From assembly GCF_000002995.4 (NCBI RefSeq), contig NW_025062477.1, forward strand, positions 2,921,501 through 2,985,500: a stretch of DNA of 64,000 nt. Reading direction: 5' to 3'. This document shows positions 63,801-64,000 of this stretch, piece by piece (the first letter of the stretch is position 1; every line of letters begins with the position of its first letter). Source of the DNA: Brugia malayi. Taxonomy: Eukaryota > Nematoda > Chromadorea > Rhabditida > Onchocercidae. The notes beneath the pieces are model-generated. The model was not told the DNA's origin and ran no database searches. It saw only the letters and a program-made list of their open reading frames with translations. A program made the position numbers and the translations under genes.

Positions 63801-64000
63801 TTTTTGCTTTTATCATAGTAAACAAATAAATAAAGAATTCAAAAATAGAGAAAAGAATGGTAATTTTAATTTTATAAAATTTTATTATTCTTTTCTTTGC
63901 TTTTTTCTTTCATTCTTTTTCGCTTTTTTTTTTAATTTTTTAAATTTTATTTCATCTTCTTCCAGTTTCAACCTGTTTCGAATGAATCCTAATTACGTTT
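60888..64000 (+). other. Large first intron of the preceding gene (presumed)
   Basis: AT-rich with no exon that continues the frame of the exon ending at 60887. An acceptor-like CTTCTTCCAG at 63956-63965 is followed by an in-frame stop if read in that phase, so I do not call an exon there. A group of GATA-type motifs lies at 62916-63066. Confidence 0.4.
62474..62522. repeat. (TTTAA)n microsatellite
   Basis: About nine AATTT/TTTAA pentamers in tandem with a few substitutions. Confidence 0.9.

Noticed and set aside
63956..64000. Acceptor-like CTTCTTCCAG near the window end as exon 2 of the secreted protein gene
   Set aside because: In the phase set by the exon ending at 60887, the following sequence meets a stop within seven codons.

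Overview
The window looks like a nematode nuclear genome, most likely a clade III parasitic roundworm of the filarial/spirurid type. This placement is an inference. It rests on very AT-rich DNA with long poly-T/poly-A runs, genes broken into many small exons with TTTCAG-like acceptors, candidate trans-splice acceptors just upstream of start codons, and typical animal proteins. I see no bacterial operons, CRISPR arrays, rRNA or tRNA genes, and no intact transposon.

Layout. From 296 to 3992 (+) lies the 3' two-thirds of a PRMT9-like arginine methyltransferase; its N-terminal part lies before the window. From 4.1 to 13.3 kb is a gene-poor stretch with two probable exons of a small multi-pass membrane protein (8580-9275, -) and a weak two-exon candidate (11533-11999, +). 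From 13362 to 25998 (-) is a complete 28-exon gene for splicing factor SF3B3. Its spliced length of 1214 residues closely matches the family (human about 1217), which validates the splice model. From 29764 to 30754 (+) is an unrecognised 170-residue single-pass membrane protein. From 32068 to 35603 (-) is a complete 10-exon mitochondrial citrate synthase of 461 residues with its catalytic residues present. From 35.8 to 37.8 kb is a cluster of tandem repeats: a 77-bp repeat, an 11-copy 38-bp minisatellite and a long CA tract. From 37.8 to 47.7 kb is a noncoding desert with a 62-bp tandem repeat.

From 47769 to 50331 (+) is a five-exon nuclear receptor of the Knirps type: a DNA-binding domain, no ligand-binding domain, and a C-terminal PLDLS motif that matches the CtBP-binding consensus. 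From 50.3 to 60.6 kb is another AT-rich desert with microsatellites. At 60668-60887 (+) is the first exon of a secreted or membrane protein with a possible MANSC-like domain; the rest lies beyond a first intron longer than 3 kb.

The genes do not form an operon. One functional link is worth noting: in mammals PRMT9 methylates SF3B2, a direct partner of SF3B3, and the homologues of PRMT9 and SF3B3 lie tail to tail about 9 kb apart here. The most interesting items are the Knirps-like receptor with its CtBP motif and doubled inter-finger spacer, and a duplicated and inverted splice acceptor forming a hairpin inside the sf3b3 gene.
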